From contig DATCTN010000031.1 in the NCBI GenBank assembly GCA_036567965.1, forward strand, positions 434,001 to 498,000: DNA of 64,000 bases, given 5' to 3'. The DNA comes from Candidatus Kryptoniota bacterium (GTDB lineage Bacteria; Bacteroidota; Ignavibacteria; Kryptoniales; JAKASW01). Positions 11,601 through 20,216 of the stretch are shown here, piece after piece. The first letter of the stretch is position 1; every line of letters starts with the position of its first letter. Below the pieces are notes generated by a model. The model saw only the letters and a program-made list of their open reading frames with translations. It did not search any database and was not told the origin of the DNA. Both the position numbers and the translations under genes were made by a program.

Positions 11601-13483
11601 ACGTGACGCTGGATAACAGCGGCAGCGGAAATTTCAATATCCCCTTCAGCGGCGGTTTCGCCGGAGTGGGCCATGCAAAAGTGTATGTACACAATAGCAC
11701 CGCCCAGAGCTCATCCAGCATTGATTTCTCCACGGAAAGTTCGTTTGCGCAGATCGAAAGGTTCGGAATAACATCAAATGGTTCCGCATTTCAGCTTTCG
11801 ATTGGAGCTCTGGCCAGTTCCGGATCGGGATTTACCTCGGTCAATTTTGTGGGAAAGATTTATTCCTCCATCAATACGACGGGCGACAGAATCATAGCAA
11901 CACTAAATATTCCGCTTTCACTTTCTGCGCAAAGCGAATACTCCGCCACTTTCTCGGTAGGCGGAGACACACTGAAGCCGGGCGAGATCATCATCGGCAG
12001 CATAGTAGCGAATGTATCGTCGGGTGGAACATTCACGGGCACCCAGGCCAGTTACACTGTGCCTGGGGCATCCGATATTTCCGCGTATTCACCCGGCAGC
12101 TATGTAAATGTGAACTCGACCATAAAGGTCGTCGCAGACACATCGGTTCGGCTCCAGGCATTCGTTTACGACTGGAATAAAGTCCCGGCACAAAATGTCA
12201 GGGTAGATTTCTATGATGGAGCGAAGAATCCCGCGGGCAAATTCCTCGGATCGGTACGAGTCGGTTTCGACACTCTCTTTCAACAGTTGGCAAGTGTACC
12301 TGTAAATCTAACTACAGGCAGCCACCGGATTTATATGTACCTCGCGTTTGACAGTCTTACCAACGGCTATGATCTTCATCCTGAAAACAACTTCGCTTCA
12401 TCCACCATCAATGTCGATTACACATCCGCGAGCCCAGGCGGAACAGTAATTCTCGACACGACCGGCACTCTGACCGGAGCATCCCCCGGGCAGATATTTC
12501 AGGTCGACCAACTTTCTCCGGTTTTGTTTCAGCAGCCATTCATAATTCTGGCGAAGTACAAGAGCGGCGGATCTCAATTCTGCAGATTTCTTTCCATCGG
12601 AAGCTCTCAGAGCGGCAGTTACACCGTATCAGTTCTAGTCACTAATCCCGATTCCACCACGAAAGCGAATCTCTCCGCTCTTCATCTCTATATTTATGAC
12701 GACAGGACTCACACGGTTAATAAAGTTGGAGGGAATTTTGCAGCTGGAGCAGTCTCCGCGACCGTCAGCTCGCTCGGCACATTTGTCGCCGGGTTTTCCT
12801 CCGACAACACACCGCCACAGGTAACGGTTTCAGTCGGGGAACAGTTTTTCTCGGACGGCGACAATGTCCCGCCCAATCCGCGGTTCTCGCTCCTGCTTCA
12901 CGACGAGGACGGGATATATCTCTCAAGAAAGAGCATCAAAGTTCTTCTTGACAATCAGCAGATTGACACCTCACTGATAATCCTGCCAGACACAGTCACC
13001 AATCCGACATCGGTTACGGCTGCAGTTCAGCTTCCGCTTACTTCGGGCGCGCACGCGCTGGTACTGTCGGCTGAAGATGCGAACGGAAATGTCTCCGCGC
13101 CTGTTACAGTGAACTTCGTGGTCAGATCAGATTTCAACCTGAAAGTTTACGGGGCGTATCCGAATCCGTTTATAAACGACACTTTTATCGCGTTCGACGT
13201 CACTTCTTCCAACCCGATTGACGCAGTTGAAGTAAAAATTTATTCGGTGAGCGGGCGACTGGTGAAGACAATCCGGTACCCCAGCAATGACAACAACGAA
13301 ACCTTCGGTCTCCTCCGGGGAGGTACCGGTTCGCCTACGGCTGTCGGCTATCACGAGGCTTGGTGGGACGGTACCGATAATTTTCAAAACCAGGTGGCAA
13401 ACGGCGTCTATTTTTATAAGGTCAGCGTAAGCAGCGGAGGCAAGACTGTCCAAGACATCGGAAAACTGGCGAGGTTGAGGTGA
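8636..13483 (+). CDS. porU: T9SS sortase, PorU-like (C25 cysteine peptidase)
   Basis: A 1615-residue exported protein starting at GTG inside the secA stop (GTGA overlap), with a signal peptide MIDRKRVFLLVVLFTFTSQ. The C25 (gingipain-type) domain spans about 590-960: catalytic His in YMGHGGG near residue 805 and catalytic Cys in SMTCFAGAF near 839. PorU removes the C-terminal sorting domain of T9SS cargo and attaches cargo to A-LPS in well-studied members. After it come beta-sandwich repeats and a FlgD-like C-terminal domain ending VYFYKVSVSSGGKTVQDIGKL. The next gene being PorV-like supports the call. Overlaps that gene by GTGA. Confidence 0.92.
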   Translation: MIDRKRVFLLVVLFTFTSQLNAAVRKGLSVKSISPTQRVLTITSDKTSVLSLIDGSYGSVPYISFPFVSTGNVSYSVQRSNPAILSLSSPPPAFVDSSTGLPGVAEPDLAALGASSGVILKQVGIMRGRKVFSLIVVPYVYSPTSRQLTYYESVTVSLNSTQPFAEDFDKPSGVLSSKLTNKVQSSAPPPAGSYIRIIVNQDGIYHVSATDLDTSHVNLSGFTSQNMTLWNHGKQIPIYVHTSGGTAFTGDSYFEFYGTANRVNYSGGRPDLYADPFTDNNVYLLTDDSTAPAQRLVTESGALNRVSNAVDLSGYSFTQTAHLEKDLRFERLDAVDLNQNFDRRDHWFWAEVSSNHTVTVPFTLSYPDTTSIQPLTLTAAFHGITHLDGSNNSPNVPNEHQAELFINQTHVLNSTWDDQNIQISSVGSAANIPQSVLHNGSNNLQVFDANPGNVAVSTFALNWVELEYQRLYVADNDYIKFTIPDNAQPGYYNFLIQNFHNSTVSVYRLNVSKITDITIRYINTPGSPVGYTASFQAYMQSPDDQLIAVSDAGKLRPILIEQVPNSGLSSYDYSADYIIISSRQLDDITKTQDPSNPVNQLASWYNTHGVKTLVVDAVQVYDDFNYGIKSPYAIRDFISNAYHKWSSAPKYVLLVGRGTWDTKNGHDVTNLLPVMLVQTYTFGATSADNFYACVDGDDPLPDVAVGRIPALTSDQLKSAIDKTLSYYLNKSFGWQNSTLLIAGEEEVFHTQTDSVVHAMIPSHFFTERLYTSIQDPQVDTKYYGTTQDLLNHFNQGVSLVNYMGHGGGAIWADNGILTNDEVSSMSNNGKYPFIASMTCFAGAFDGQEGVPLSSTLLFAQNKGAVGLVASSGLGWLLNDFYMDSQLLPLIFDSTRSNTSVGSNLILAKAEYYASYYYWPQSVGMIGQYNLIGDPALVIQLPPNNSSVRLNSYTASAGQTVSGSVSGGPAGGTGTVELTNFDGDIMAQSNVTLDNSGSGNFNIPFSGGFAGVGHAKVYVHNSTAQSSSSIDFSTESSFAQIERFGITSNGSAFQLSIGALASSGSGFTSVNFVGKIYSSINTTGDRIIATLNIPLSLSAQSEYSATFSVGGDTLKPGEIIIGSIVANVSSGGTFTGTQASYTVPGASDISAYSPGSYVNVNSTIKVVADTSVRLQAFVYDWNKVPAQNVRVDFYDGAKNPAGKFLGSVRVGFDTLFQQLASVPVNLTTGSHRIYMYLAFDSLTNGYDLHPENNFASSTINVDYTSASPGGTVILDTTGTLTGASPGQIFQVDQLSPVLFQQPFIILAKYKSGGSQFCRFLSIGSSQSGSYTVSVLVTNPDSTTKANLSALHLYIYDDRTHTVNKVGGNFAAGAVSATVSSLGTFVAGFSSDNTPPQVTVSVGEQFFSDGDNVPPNPRFSLLLHDEDGIYLSRKSIKVLLDNQQIDTSLIILPDTVTNPTSVTAAVQLPLTSGAHALVLSAEDANGNVSAPVTVNFVVRSDFNLKVYGAYPNPFINDTFIAFDVTSSNPIDAVEVKIYSVSGRLVKTIRYPSNDNNETFGLLRGGTGSPTAVGYHEAWWDGTDNFQNQVANGVYFYKVSVSSGGKTVQDIGKLARLR

Positions 13484-14490
13484 AGCGTCTCATAATATAT
13501 ATTTCACTTCTGGCGTCGACAGTATCCGCTCAATCCCAATACGCAGGAAGTTTTCTAGAGATTCCCGTCGGCGCGAAAGCCCTCGGGCTCGGTGACGCCT
13601 ACGTTTCTCTGGCTGACGATGGGACGGCCTTTCACTATAATCCGGCAGGGACAGCACTTGTTAATTCTAAGATCCTTACCATGATGTATTCTTCACAATA
13701 CGGTTCAATACTTTCGCCCCTCTCTAATTTCTTCTTCGTCGGGTATACGCAGAAAGTACAGGACCTGAATCTTTCAGTCGACTGGGTAAGGCTCAGTGTG
13801 GACAATATTCCCTTCGAGCCGGACCTGGACTGGATCGACTTATCGCCGACTCAAAGAGAACAGCTTGTGAAGACGAGCTCCAACAACGGATATTTCAGTA
13901 GTGCCGACGACGGAATCTATCTGAACATCTCGAGGATGTTCAAGTTCGATTTAGACCTCGGGTGGTCCCTCTTCAAGCTTCCCGTTGAGATGCCAATCGG
14001 TGTGAACTTCAAGATAATTCACCGCTCGCTCTACGGCCGCGCGGGATCTGGAGTCGGGCTCGACGGCGGATTCATGTTCCGTGTCCCGCTCACGGTTTTC
14101 CCATCCGCTTCAGATCGCGGGAGGTTAGCTTTCGGAATGAATGTTCGCGATGTGACTAATACCAGGATAGCGTGGGACACACAAACGACCGAATATATCC
14201 CGAGAACCATACTGTGGGGATTGTCGTACGACGCGCCCGTTGACGCCATAAACGGCCATGTCGTCCTCGCTTTTAACAGGGACACGGAATACGGCGATCT
14301 TCGTTACGGCCTCGAGTATGTCTATAAGAACCTGCTCTCGATACGCGCCGGCCTCGACGCGGGTGACATTACCGCTGGGGCAGGCATCGATCTTAATTTT
14401 ATGCAGGTCGATTATGCGTTTCTTGCCCAGAGTCTCGGCAACGTCAACAGGGTGAGCGCTTCGTTTTATCTCGACAGGATTTTCAAATGA
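13480..14490 (+). CDS. T9SS outer-membrane protein, PorV/PorQ family
   Basis: A 336-residue outer-membrane beta-barrel protein with signal peptide (MKRLIIYISLLASTVSAQS). The family start SFLEIPVGAKALGLGDAYVS followed by DDGTAFHYNPAG is the FadL-like PorV/PorQ signature. PorV shuttles cargo from the translocon to PorU; PorQ is a paralog. Position directly after porU favours PorV, but sequence alone does not separate the two. GTG start within the porU stop. The downstream lipoprotein starts with an ATGA overlap, so this is one transcription unit. Confidence 0.85.
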   Translation: MKRLIIYISLLASTVSAQSQYAGSFLEIPVGAKALGLGDAYVSLADDGTAFHYNPAGTALVNSKILTMMYSSQYGSILSPLSNFFFVGYTQKVQDLNLSVDWVRLSVDNIPFEPDLDWIDLSPTQREQLVKTSSNNGYFSSADDGIYLNISRMFKFDLDLGWSLFKLPVEMPIGVNFKIIHRSLYGRAGSGVGLDGGFMFRVPLTVFPSASDRGRLAFGMNVRDVTNTRIAWDTQTTEYIPRTILWGLSYDAPVDAINGHVVLAFNRDTEYGDLRYGLEYVYKNLLSIRAGLDAGDITAGAGIDLNFMQVDYAFLAQSLGNVNRVSASFYLDRIFK

Positions 14491-15215
14491 AGAAAATTTC
14501 ATTGATAGCGATGGCGGCGATTTTTCCCGTGCTCTACGGCTGCTCAACAAAGGGCACGCGGGTCTATACTTTAGGAACTCCGCAGTTTGTCCCGCAGTCT
14601 TCACCTACCTCGGTGGTGGAACAAGGCATAGGACAGGATGACTCGCCCGCAGGAGGAATATTTTTGCAGTGGTACCCGGTACCCGGAACGGCCGGCTTCA
14701 ATATCTACCGGGCCGATTCTGTCGACACACATGGATCACCCGTAAATTTCGTCTTGATTGGTTCCGCATCATCTGCAGATTCTACGATGATAGACAATAA
14801 TTCCGTCGTCATCGGACCGACATATTACTACAGCATGAAAGCTGTCTCGCCGGATCAAAGCCTCAGCAACTGGTCGGATACCGTCAGCATAATGCTTCTT
14901 GCGAGACCGACGCTGATCAGCCCGGGATTAGGTCAATCAATCTCCAAACTCGGAATAGTCTTCACATGGACTGATAATACGAACGGCGGTAGCACAGTCC
15001 TTCGACTCAAGGATATCATAGCGTCCAAATATATTTATGTCAGTCCAAAAGCGTTTTCCGATTACAGGAGCAGCCCGAGTTTTCCCTATGATACGGTTAC
15101 AACCGCCTTCGATTCGTTGACATCGGGTCATCAATACCAATGGCGGATCGATAGATACAATATCAAAACAGACCAGCAAGCAAAATCGATCTGGCAGACT
15201 TTTACTGTCAATTAG
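14487..15215 (+). CDS. Lipoprotein with fibronectin type III-like repeats
   Basis: A 242-residue lipoprotein: signal sequence MKKISLIAMAAIFPVLYGC with the lipobox LYGC (Cys at about residue 19). The mature part has two beta-sandwich segments (FLQWYPVPGTAGFNIYRADS and FTWTDNTNGGSTVLR) of the fibronectin III type. No catalytic motif. It starts inside the stop codon of the PorV-like gene (ATGA), and so is probably a surface or periplasmic accessory of the secA-porU-porV operon; the exact role is unknown. Confidence 0.8.
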   Translation: MKKISLIAMAAIFPVLYGCSTKGTRVYTLGTPQFVPQSSPTSVVEQGIGQDDSPAGGIFLQWYPVPGTAGFNIYRADSVDTHGSPVNFVLIGSASSADSTMIDNNSVVIGPTYYYSMKAVSPDQSLSNWSDTVSIMLLARPTLISPGLGQSISKLGIVFTWTDNTNGGSTVLRLKDIIASKYIYVSPKAFSDYRSSPSFPYDTVTTAFDSLTSGHQYQWRIDRYNIKTDQQAKSIWQTFTVN

Positions 15216-15226
15216 AAAGGAAAGAA

Positions 15227-15742
15227 ATGCGATCCAAATTGGCAATCGTATTATCGATGATTCTATTTTCATTTATCGGGGAAGAAGTTTCAGCGCAGGG
15301 ACTTTTCAGCAGTCAGCAGGTGGCTCCTCAGGGTTCAAGTGCGCCATCCTATTATTATCTGGGAGGACGGGAAGGATTGACAATCGTCGTCAATCTTTGG
15401 GGATTTGTCCTGCACCCGGGGAGATATGAAGTCCCGAGCTCTACGGACCTGGTTCAGCTTGTCTCGCTCGGAGGAGGCCCGCTTGAACATGCGCAGCTGA
15501 CCGACATAAAGATCGTGCGACAAATATTGCAGCCGGATTCCAGCTATCAGACGCAGGTCATACCCGTAGATTTAACGGATTACCAGAACACGGGTGTGAA
15601 GACGCCGCTCCTTTTGCCGGGTGACACGATTATCGTACCCGGCTCGACTTTCAGCGCCGTGGAGGAGATCCTGTCGGTGTTCCGGGATGTCGCTCTGATC
15701 TTTTCGGGTGTCGGCACCATCATAATCGCCCTGAAACGCTGA
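15227..15742 (+). CDS. SLBB-domain-like exported protein
   Basis: 171 residues with a signal peptide (MRSKLAIVLSMILFSFIGEEVSAQ), an SLBB/polysaccharide-export-like fold (about 45-135: VVNLWGFVLHPGRYEVPSSTDLVQLVSLGGG and LLLPGDTIIVPGS) and a C-terminal hydrophobic helix (about 150-168). SLBB domains of Wza-type proteins bind soluble ligands or polysaccharide, but the protein is far shorter than Wza and lacks the export helix region. Preceded by AAAGGAAAG at an 11-bp gap after the lipoprotein gene; last gene of the secA-porU cluster. Confidence 0.75.
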   Translation: MRSKLAIVLSMILFSFIGEEVSAQGLFSSQQVAPQGSSAPSYYYLGGREGLTIVVNLWGFVLHPGRYEVPSSTDLVQLVSLGGGPLEHAQLTDIKIVRQILQPDSSYQTQVIPVDLTDYQNTGVKTPLLLPGDTIIVPGSTFSAVEEILSVFRDVALIFSGVGTIIIALKR

Positions 15743-15861
15743 CGTTATAATAGAATCCGATGAACTTCCGCGTCGGCAAGGCAGATCTCCGTTTCTCGAA
15801 AAGAATTTTACGCGCGGGGATTTTGTTGTAGTGAAGGAAGCATTTAAGGATTGGAGTCAAC

Positions 15862-17103
15862 ATGCGTCACGACATAAAGAATGATTTTCCTATATTTCGA
15901 AACTGGGAGTCGAGAGGGAAGCCGCTCATATATCTCGACAGTGCGGCGACGACCCAGAAACCGCAGGCAGTAATCTCCTCTCTCGAGGAATACTACTCGA
16001 GATTTAATGCGAACGTACATCGAGGAACTTACGAGCTAAGTCAGATGGCGACCGATTTGTATGAAGAAGCCAGGGCCGCGGTCGCACGGTTCATCGGTGC
16101 TCCCGCACCGGAGACCGTCGTGTTTACCAGGAACGCAACCGAGGCGATAAATCTGGTCGCTTACGCGTGGGGACTGAATAACCTTCAAAAGGGAGACGAA
16201 GTTCTCCTCACTGAGATGGAACATCATAGCAATCTTGTTCCATGGCACATCATCGCAAAGCATACTGGAGCGGTCCTGAAGTTTATCACACTCGACGACG
16301 GATACCGTCTTGATCTTGAATCGTTGAAGAGTTCTCTGAGCACCAGGACTAAAGTCGTATCGCTGGTCCATGTCTCAAATGTCCTCGGCACAATCAACCC
16401 GGTGAAGGAAATTGTAAGACTCGCACACAGCGCCGGCGCCCTCACTATAATCGATGGGGCTCAAAGTGCACCTCACATGCCCGTGAATGTCGTGGACATA
16501 GGGTGCGACTTTTACGCGTTCAGCGGCCACAAGATGTGCGGGCCGACGGGAATCGGCGGGTTGTACGGCAGGTATGAGATGTTGGAAAAAATGGAGCCGT
16601 TTCTCGGAGGCGGAGAAATGATCAACGAGGTATACCCGACGTCATCCACCTATGCGAAGCCTCCGTACAAGTTCGAGGCCGGGACGCCGAACATCGCGGG
16701 AGCGATCGGACTCAAAGCTGCAGTCGAGTATCTGCTGTCCATCGGCATGCGCGATGTCGAAACGCATGAGATCGAGCTTGGAAATCGCGCGGTCAATCGT
16801 CTGCAGAAAATCGACGGGATCCACATCCTTCGTCCGAAGTCCGAAGGGACGGGTGTCGTGTCTTTCACGATTGATGGCATCCACCCTCACGACATTTCCA
16901 CGATCCTCGATTCAAAAGGGATCGCGATCAGGGCCGGGCATCATTGCGCGCAGCCGCTTATGAGAAAACTCAAGGTCCAATCGACGGCCCGTGCGAGTTT
17001 TTATATATACAACAACGATTCCGACGTCGAGGCGCTCGGCTCGGCACTTGAGAAAGCGGCGGCAATTTTCAAACCAAGGAAGAAAGCTGATGTCGTTAGA
17101 TGA
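15862..17103 (+). CDS. sufS: Cysteine desulfurase SufS
   Basis: A 413-residue class V PLP enzyme that takes sulfur from cysteine for Fe-S cluster assembly. The PLP lysine is K224 in AFSGHKMCGPTG; the persulfide cysteine is C362 in IRAGHHCAQPLM, the short-loop SufS type rather than IscS. Other signatures: YLDSAATTQKP, TRNATEAINLVA and EMEHHSNLVPW. Overlaps sufU by 14 bp, so it is coupled to its sulfur acceptor. Confidence 0.96.
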   Translation: MRHDIKNDFPIFRNWESRGKPLIYLDSAATTQKPQAVISSLEEYYSRFNANVHRGTYELSQMATDLYEEARAAVARFIGAPAPETVVFTRNATEAINLVAYAWGLNNLQKGDEVLLTEMEHHSNLVPWHIIAKHTGAVLKFITLDDGYRLDLESLKSSLSTRTKVVSLVHVSNVLGTINPVKEIVRLAHSAGALTIIDGAQSAPHMPVNVVDIGCDFYAFSGHKMCGPTGIGGLYGRYEMLEKMEPFLGGGEMINEVYPTSSTYAKPPYKFEAGTPNIAGAIGLKAAVEYLLSIGMRDVETHEIELGNRAVNRLQKIDGIHILRPKSEGTGVVSFTIDGIHPHDISTILDSKGIAIRAGHHCAQPLMRKLKVQSTARASFYIYNNDSDVEALGSALEKAAAIFKPRKKADVVR

Positions 17104-17539
17104 CCTGTTCACGGAAATAATTCTGGATCATTACCAGCATCCTCATAACCACGGAGTTATCTTAAACTCCAGTCACAGCTCGAGAGGATTCAACGAATCA
17201 TGCGGCGACGACATCGAAGTGACTCTCCTGGTCCGCGACGGGGTGATAAGCGATGCGAAATTCTCGGGCGCAGGCTGCTCGATCAGCCAGGCGTCGGCTT
17301 CAATCATGACTGATCTCGTCAAGGGGAAGACAGTGGAGGAGGCTAAGAAAGTCGCGAGGAAGTTCTATGAGATGGTGAAGGGAAACGCCCCGGAATCTGA
17401 AGAGGAACTTGGCGATGCGGTTGCACTCCGCGGTGTCTCCAAATTCCCGGTACGCGTGAAATGTGCTACCCTTGCCTGGCATACTCTCGAGGAATCTTTT
17501 TCCGGCAAGAAGGAAGATCCTGAGAAAGGATCGGACTAG
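17090..17539 (+). CDS. sufU: Fe-S assembly protein SufU (IscU-like sulfur acceptor)
   Basis: A 149-residue protein starting at ATG 17090 (MSLDDLFTEII), preceded by AAGGAAGAAAG; the longer in-frame reading from 16991 lies inside sufS and is not used. The three cysteines expected of SufU are present: ESCGDD, GAGCSISQAS and VKCATLAWH, with the Asp after the first one. The roughly 20-residue insertion typical of SufU against IscU is present before the third Cys. SufU in Firmicutes and others is a zinc-dependent sulfurtransferase partner of SufS; the 14-bp overlap with sufS fits. Confidence 0.93.
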   Translation: MSLDDLFTEIILDHYQHPHNHGVILNSSHSSRGFNESCGDDIEVTLLVRDGVISDAKFSGAGCSISQASASIMTDLVKGKTVEEAKKVARKFYEMVKGNAPESEEELGDAVALRGVSKFPVRVKCATLAWHTLEESFSGKKEDPEKGSD

Positions 17540-17593
17540 TAGTTTTTTTCACCAGAAGCAGACCGGACAGATCGATTTGAATAAGGGAATGAT

Positions 17594-18259
17594 GTGGAAG
17601 CGGGAAGTCTGATCTTTTGGGATGTCGATACGCAGCACGATTTCATGATGCCGGACGGCAAATTGTATGTCCCCGAGGCGGAATCGTTGATCGGAAATCT
17701 GGAAGAACTCACTTCGTTCGCACGTGAGCAGAGAATTCCAATTTGCGGATCGGTCGATTATCATACGCTTTCGGATCCCGAGATATCCGATCAACCCGAC
17801 TTTCACGAGACGTTTCCTCCGCATTGTCTGCAGGGCACGTCCGGACAGGAGAAGATTAGCGCAACGAAACCCGTGAACCCGCTCTGGATCGACAGCATCA
17901 AGCTCGATAAGAAGATACTCGATGCGATGGTGAACGATCATAATGGCGAGATTGTGTTTAGAAAACAGAAGTTCGATGTCTTCTCAAATCCAAACGTTCA
18001 CGACGTGCTTGACATTCTCGGACCGACGGACATTGTTGTGTACGGAGTTGCGCTCGACGTGTGCGATGCTTACGCGGTTGAAGGATTTCTTGCGATGAGG
18101 AAGTACAACGTCTTCCTGGTAAGCGATGCAGTGAAGCCGATATACGAAGAGAAGGGGAGAGAGCTGCTTGGAAAATGGTCGAATCAAGGTGTGAAGATCC
18201 TGACGACCTCACAGATCGAAGACAAACTCCTCTCCGGAAAAAAGAGAGCGGTAAATTGA
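17594..18259 (+). CDS. Isochorismatase-family cysteine hydrolase (nicotinamidase-like)
   Basis: A 221-residue protein of the isochorismatase/nicotinamidase fold. Catalytic triad candidates: Asp in FWDVDTQHDFM (about 9-19), Lys in FRKQKFDVFSNP (about 116-127) and Cys in VYGVALDVCDAYAVEGF (about 151). The first block plus a histidine pair resembles nicotinamidase metal ligands, so conversion of nicotinamide to nicotinate is the favoured role. Start is GTG at 17594 with AAGGGA 5' of it; neighbouring ATGs are out of frame. It follows sufU on the same strand. Confidence 0.85.
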   Translation: MEAGSLIFWDVDTQHDFMMPDGKLYVPEAESLIGNLEELTSFAREQRIPICGSVDYHTLSDPEISDQPDFHETFPPHCLQGTSGQEKISATKPVNPLWIDSIKLDKKILDAMVNDHNGEIVFRKQKFDVFSNPNVHDVLDILGPTDIVVYGVALDVCDAYAVEGFLAMRKYNVFLVSDAVKPIYEEKGRELLGKWSNQGVKILTTSQIEDKLLSGKKRAVN

Positions 18260-18385
18260 AATCGGGTTCAAGTTCGGTGACGCCGGCGTGGTTTAGGTCG
18301 GGTCACTTCTAATGAGGTGGTCATTTCTAATCTGTCGGTTCCATCACCGGCGGGAATTTCCGTCCAAATTTGAAAGGGCTGTAAA

Positions 18386-19777
18386 ATGGAGTACAGAATC
18401 GAAAAGGACTCGCTGGGCGAGCTGAAGGTTCCTGTCAACGCGTATTACGGAGTTCAGACTCAGCGAGCCGTTGTGAATTTTCCTATAAGCGGGGTGAGGC
18501 CGCACCAGGATTGGGTCAAGGCCACTGTGCTGGTCAAAAAAGCCGCCGCGATAGTGAACAGGAAGCTTAAGCTTCTCGACAAGAAAAAGGCAAACGCGAT
18601 AATTGCCGCGTGCGACGAGGTGCTCGGCGGGAAACTCGCGGACCAGTTTGTTGTGGATGTGTACCAGGCCGGCGCCGGGACCTCTCACAATATGAATACC
18701 AACGAGGTTCTTGCGAACCGCGCGATAGAAATTCTCGGCGGAAAACGCGGGGATTATTCCTTAGTCAATCCGAACGACGAAGTGAACATGGCGCAATCCA
18801 CGAACGATGTGATACCGGCAGTCATCCGGGTGTCTGCGATTCTGATGACCGACAAATTCCTGCCGGTGCTTGCGGACCTGGAGAAATCATTTCTGAAGAA
18901 GGCGAAGGAGTTCGACCATGTGATCAAATCCGGACGGACTCATTTGCAGGACGCTACCCCGATAAGACTCGGCCAGGAATTTTCGGGATACGCGGCGTGC
19001 GTGCGCGGTCATATGGACAGGATCAAGCGGGCGAGAGAAGAACTCACTCATCTCGGAATCGGGGGGACTGCGGTCGGGACAGGGGTGAACGCCGATCCGA
19101 AATACCGTGCCATGATGGTGAAAGAGTTGTCGTCACTCACCGGGATTGGCTTCAAACAGGCGGACAATTATTTCGAGGCGATGCAGAGTATGGCCGGCGC
19201 AGCCGCTCTAAGCGGAGCGCTCCGCAACCTTGCTCTGGATATCACGAGGATAGCGAATGATCTGCGTCTTCTTGGCAGCGGTCCCCGCACGGGATTTGCC
19301 GAAGTGAAGCTCCCTGCCGTCCAGCCGGGGTCATCGATCATGCCCGGGAAAGTCAACCCGAGTATTCTGGAAATGGTGAACATGGTATCGTTCCAGGTCA
19401 TAGGGCTCGACACCACGATCGCATATGCCGCTCAGGCAGGACAGCTCGAGTTGAATGTCATGATGCCAGTAATCGGATTTGACCTGACTTTCGCGCTTGA
19501 AATTTACGGGAATGCGCTTCGCATTTTGAAAAATAAGTGTATAGACGGGATCGAAGCCGACGAAGCAGTCTGCAAAGATTTCGCCGAGAAGAGCGTCAGC
19601 ATTGTGACTGCCCTGACACCGCATATCGGATACCTCAAGGCGGCTGAAGTCGTCAAGGAGGCGGTAGCGAAAAACAAAACCATCAGAGCCGTACTTCTGG
19701 AGAAGCAGCTCGTGAAGGAAAAACTCCTTGATGAAATCCTCGATCCGTTCAAGCTGACCGAAGTAGGGCGACACTAA
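18386..19777 (+). CDS. aspA: Aspartate ammonia-lyase
   Basis: A 463-residue fumarase/aspartase superfamily enzyme releasing ammonia from L-aspartate to give fumarate. Superfamily signature GSSIMPGKVNP at about residues 313-323. I call aspartase instead of class II fumarase from YQAGAGTSHNMNTNEV (fumarase has a QTGSGTQSNMN form), from VNMAQSTNDVIP and from the C-terminal ILDPFKLTEVG. Alternative: fumarase. RBS AAAGGGC lies 5' of the ATG. A clear terminator follows at 19823-19849. Confidence 0.9.
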   Translation: MEYRIEKDSLGELKVPVNAYYGVQTQRAVVNFPISGVRPHQDWVKATVLVKKAAAIVNRKLKLLDKKKANAIIAACDEVLGGKLADQFVVDVYQAGAGTSHNMNTNEVLANRAIEILGGKRGDYSLVNPNDEVNMAQSTNDVIPAVIRVSAILMTDKFLPVLADLEKSFLKKAKEFDHVIKSGRTHLQDATPIRLGQEFSGYAACVRGHMDRIKRAREELTHLGIGGTAVGTGVNADPKYRAMMVKELSSLTGIGFKQADNYFEAMQSMAGAAALSGALRNLALDITRIANDLRLLGSGPRTGFAEVKLPAVQPGSSIMPGKVNPSILEMVNMVSFQVIGLDTTIAYAAQAGQLELNVMMPVIGFDLTFALEIYGNALRILKNKCIDGIEADEAVCKDFAEKSVSIVTALTPHIGYLKAAEVVKEAVAKNKTIRAVLLEKQLVKEKLLDEILDPFKLTEVGRH

Positions 19778-19822
19778 GAAAGTCCCGGTTCGCTCTCAAC
19801 GGGTTCTTGTCTCTTATAATAA

Positions 19823-19849
19823 AAAAAGTCCGCCATCGGCGGACTTTTT
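19823..19849. terminator. Bidirectional rho-independent terminator
   Basis: A perfect 7-bp GC-rich stem GTCCGCC/GGCGGAC with a 3-nt loop (ATC), flanked by A and T runs on both sides, so it can stop transcription of aspA (+) and of the small exported protein gene (-). Confidence 0.93.
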
Positions 19850-19875
19850 GCATCTCTGCGTGAGGACAGAAAATC

Positions 19876-20139
19876 TCACTTGCCGGAAGGTTGACTGTCC
19901 GGCGTCTTGGGCTTCATGTCCTTTTTCGACTTCATAGCCTTTGTATGCTTCATCGGCTTCATTGATTTCTTCGCACGCATCTTCGTGCTCTTCTTGTGCT
20001 TCATAGCCATTTTCTTCTTCGGCATCTTTTTCATTTCGGTCTTCTTCTCCTGTTTTGGAGCGTCCTGTGAATAGACCGAGCCGAATGCCACGAACGATGC
20101 AAGGAGCACAAGCAACATGACTTTTTTCATATGTTTCAC
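19876..20139 (-). CDS. Small exported Lys/Met-rich protein
   Basis: 87 residues. A signal peptide (MKHMKKVMLLVLLASFVAFGSVYSQ) precedes a mature part made almost only of Lys, Met, Thr, Ala, Pro and Ser with MKKMPKKKMAMKHKKS-type repeats. No known domain; such low-complexity basic periplasmic proteins occur in many genomes. Methionine and histidine content could mean metal (Cu/Ag) binding, but this is only inference. RBS AAGGTG 5' of the ATG; terminated by the hairpin at 19823-19849. Confidence 0.75.
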   Translation of the reverse strand: MKHMKKVMLLVLLASFVAFGSVYSQDAPKQEKKTEMKKMPKKKMAMKHKKSTKMRAKKSMKPMKHTKAMKSKKDMKPKTPDSQPSGK

Positions 20140-20216
20140 CTTCTTTGTAGGTTTTTTGTTGGTGATAACATACGAGACGCATGTGCTCCGGCCAATTAAA
20201 TGGAGATTAAAAAATC

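Noticed and set aside
18386-19777. Class II fumarase
   Set aside because: The QAGAGTSHNMN block and C-terminal LDPFKLTEVG fit aspartase better than fumarase.
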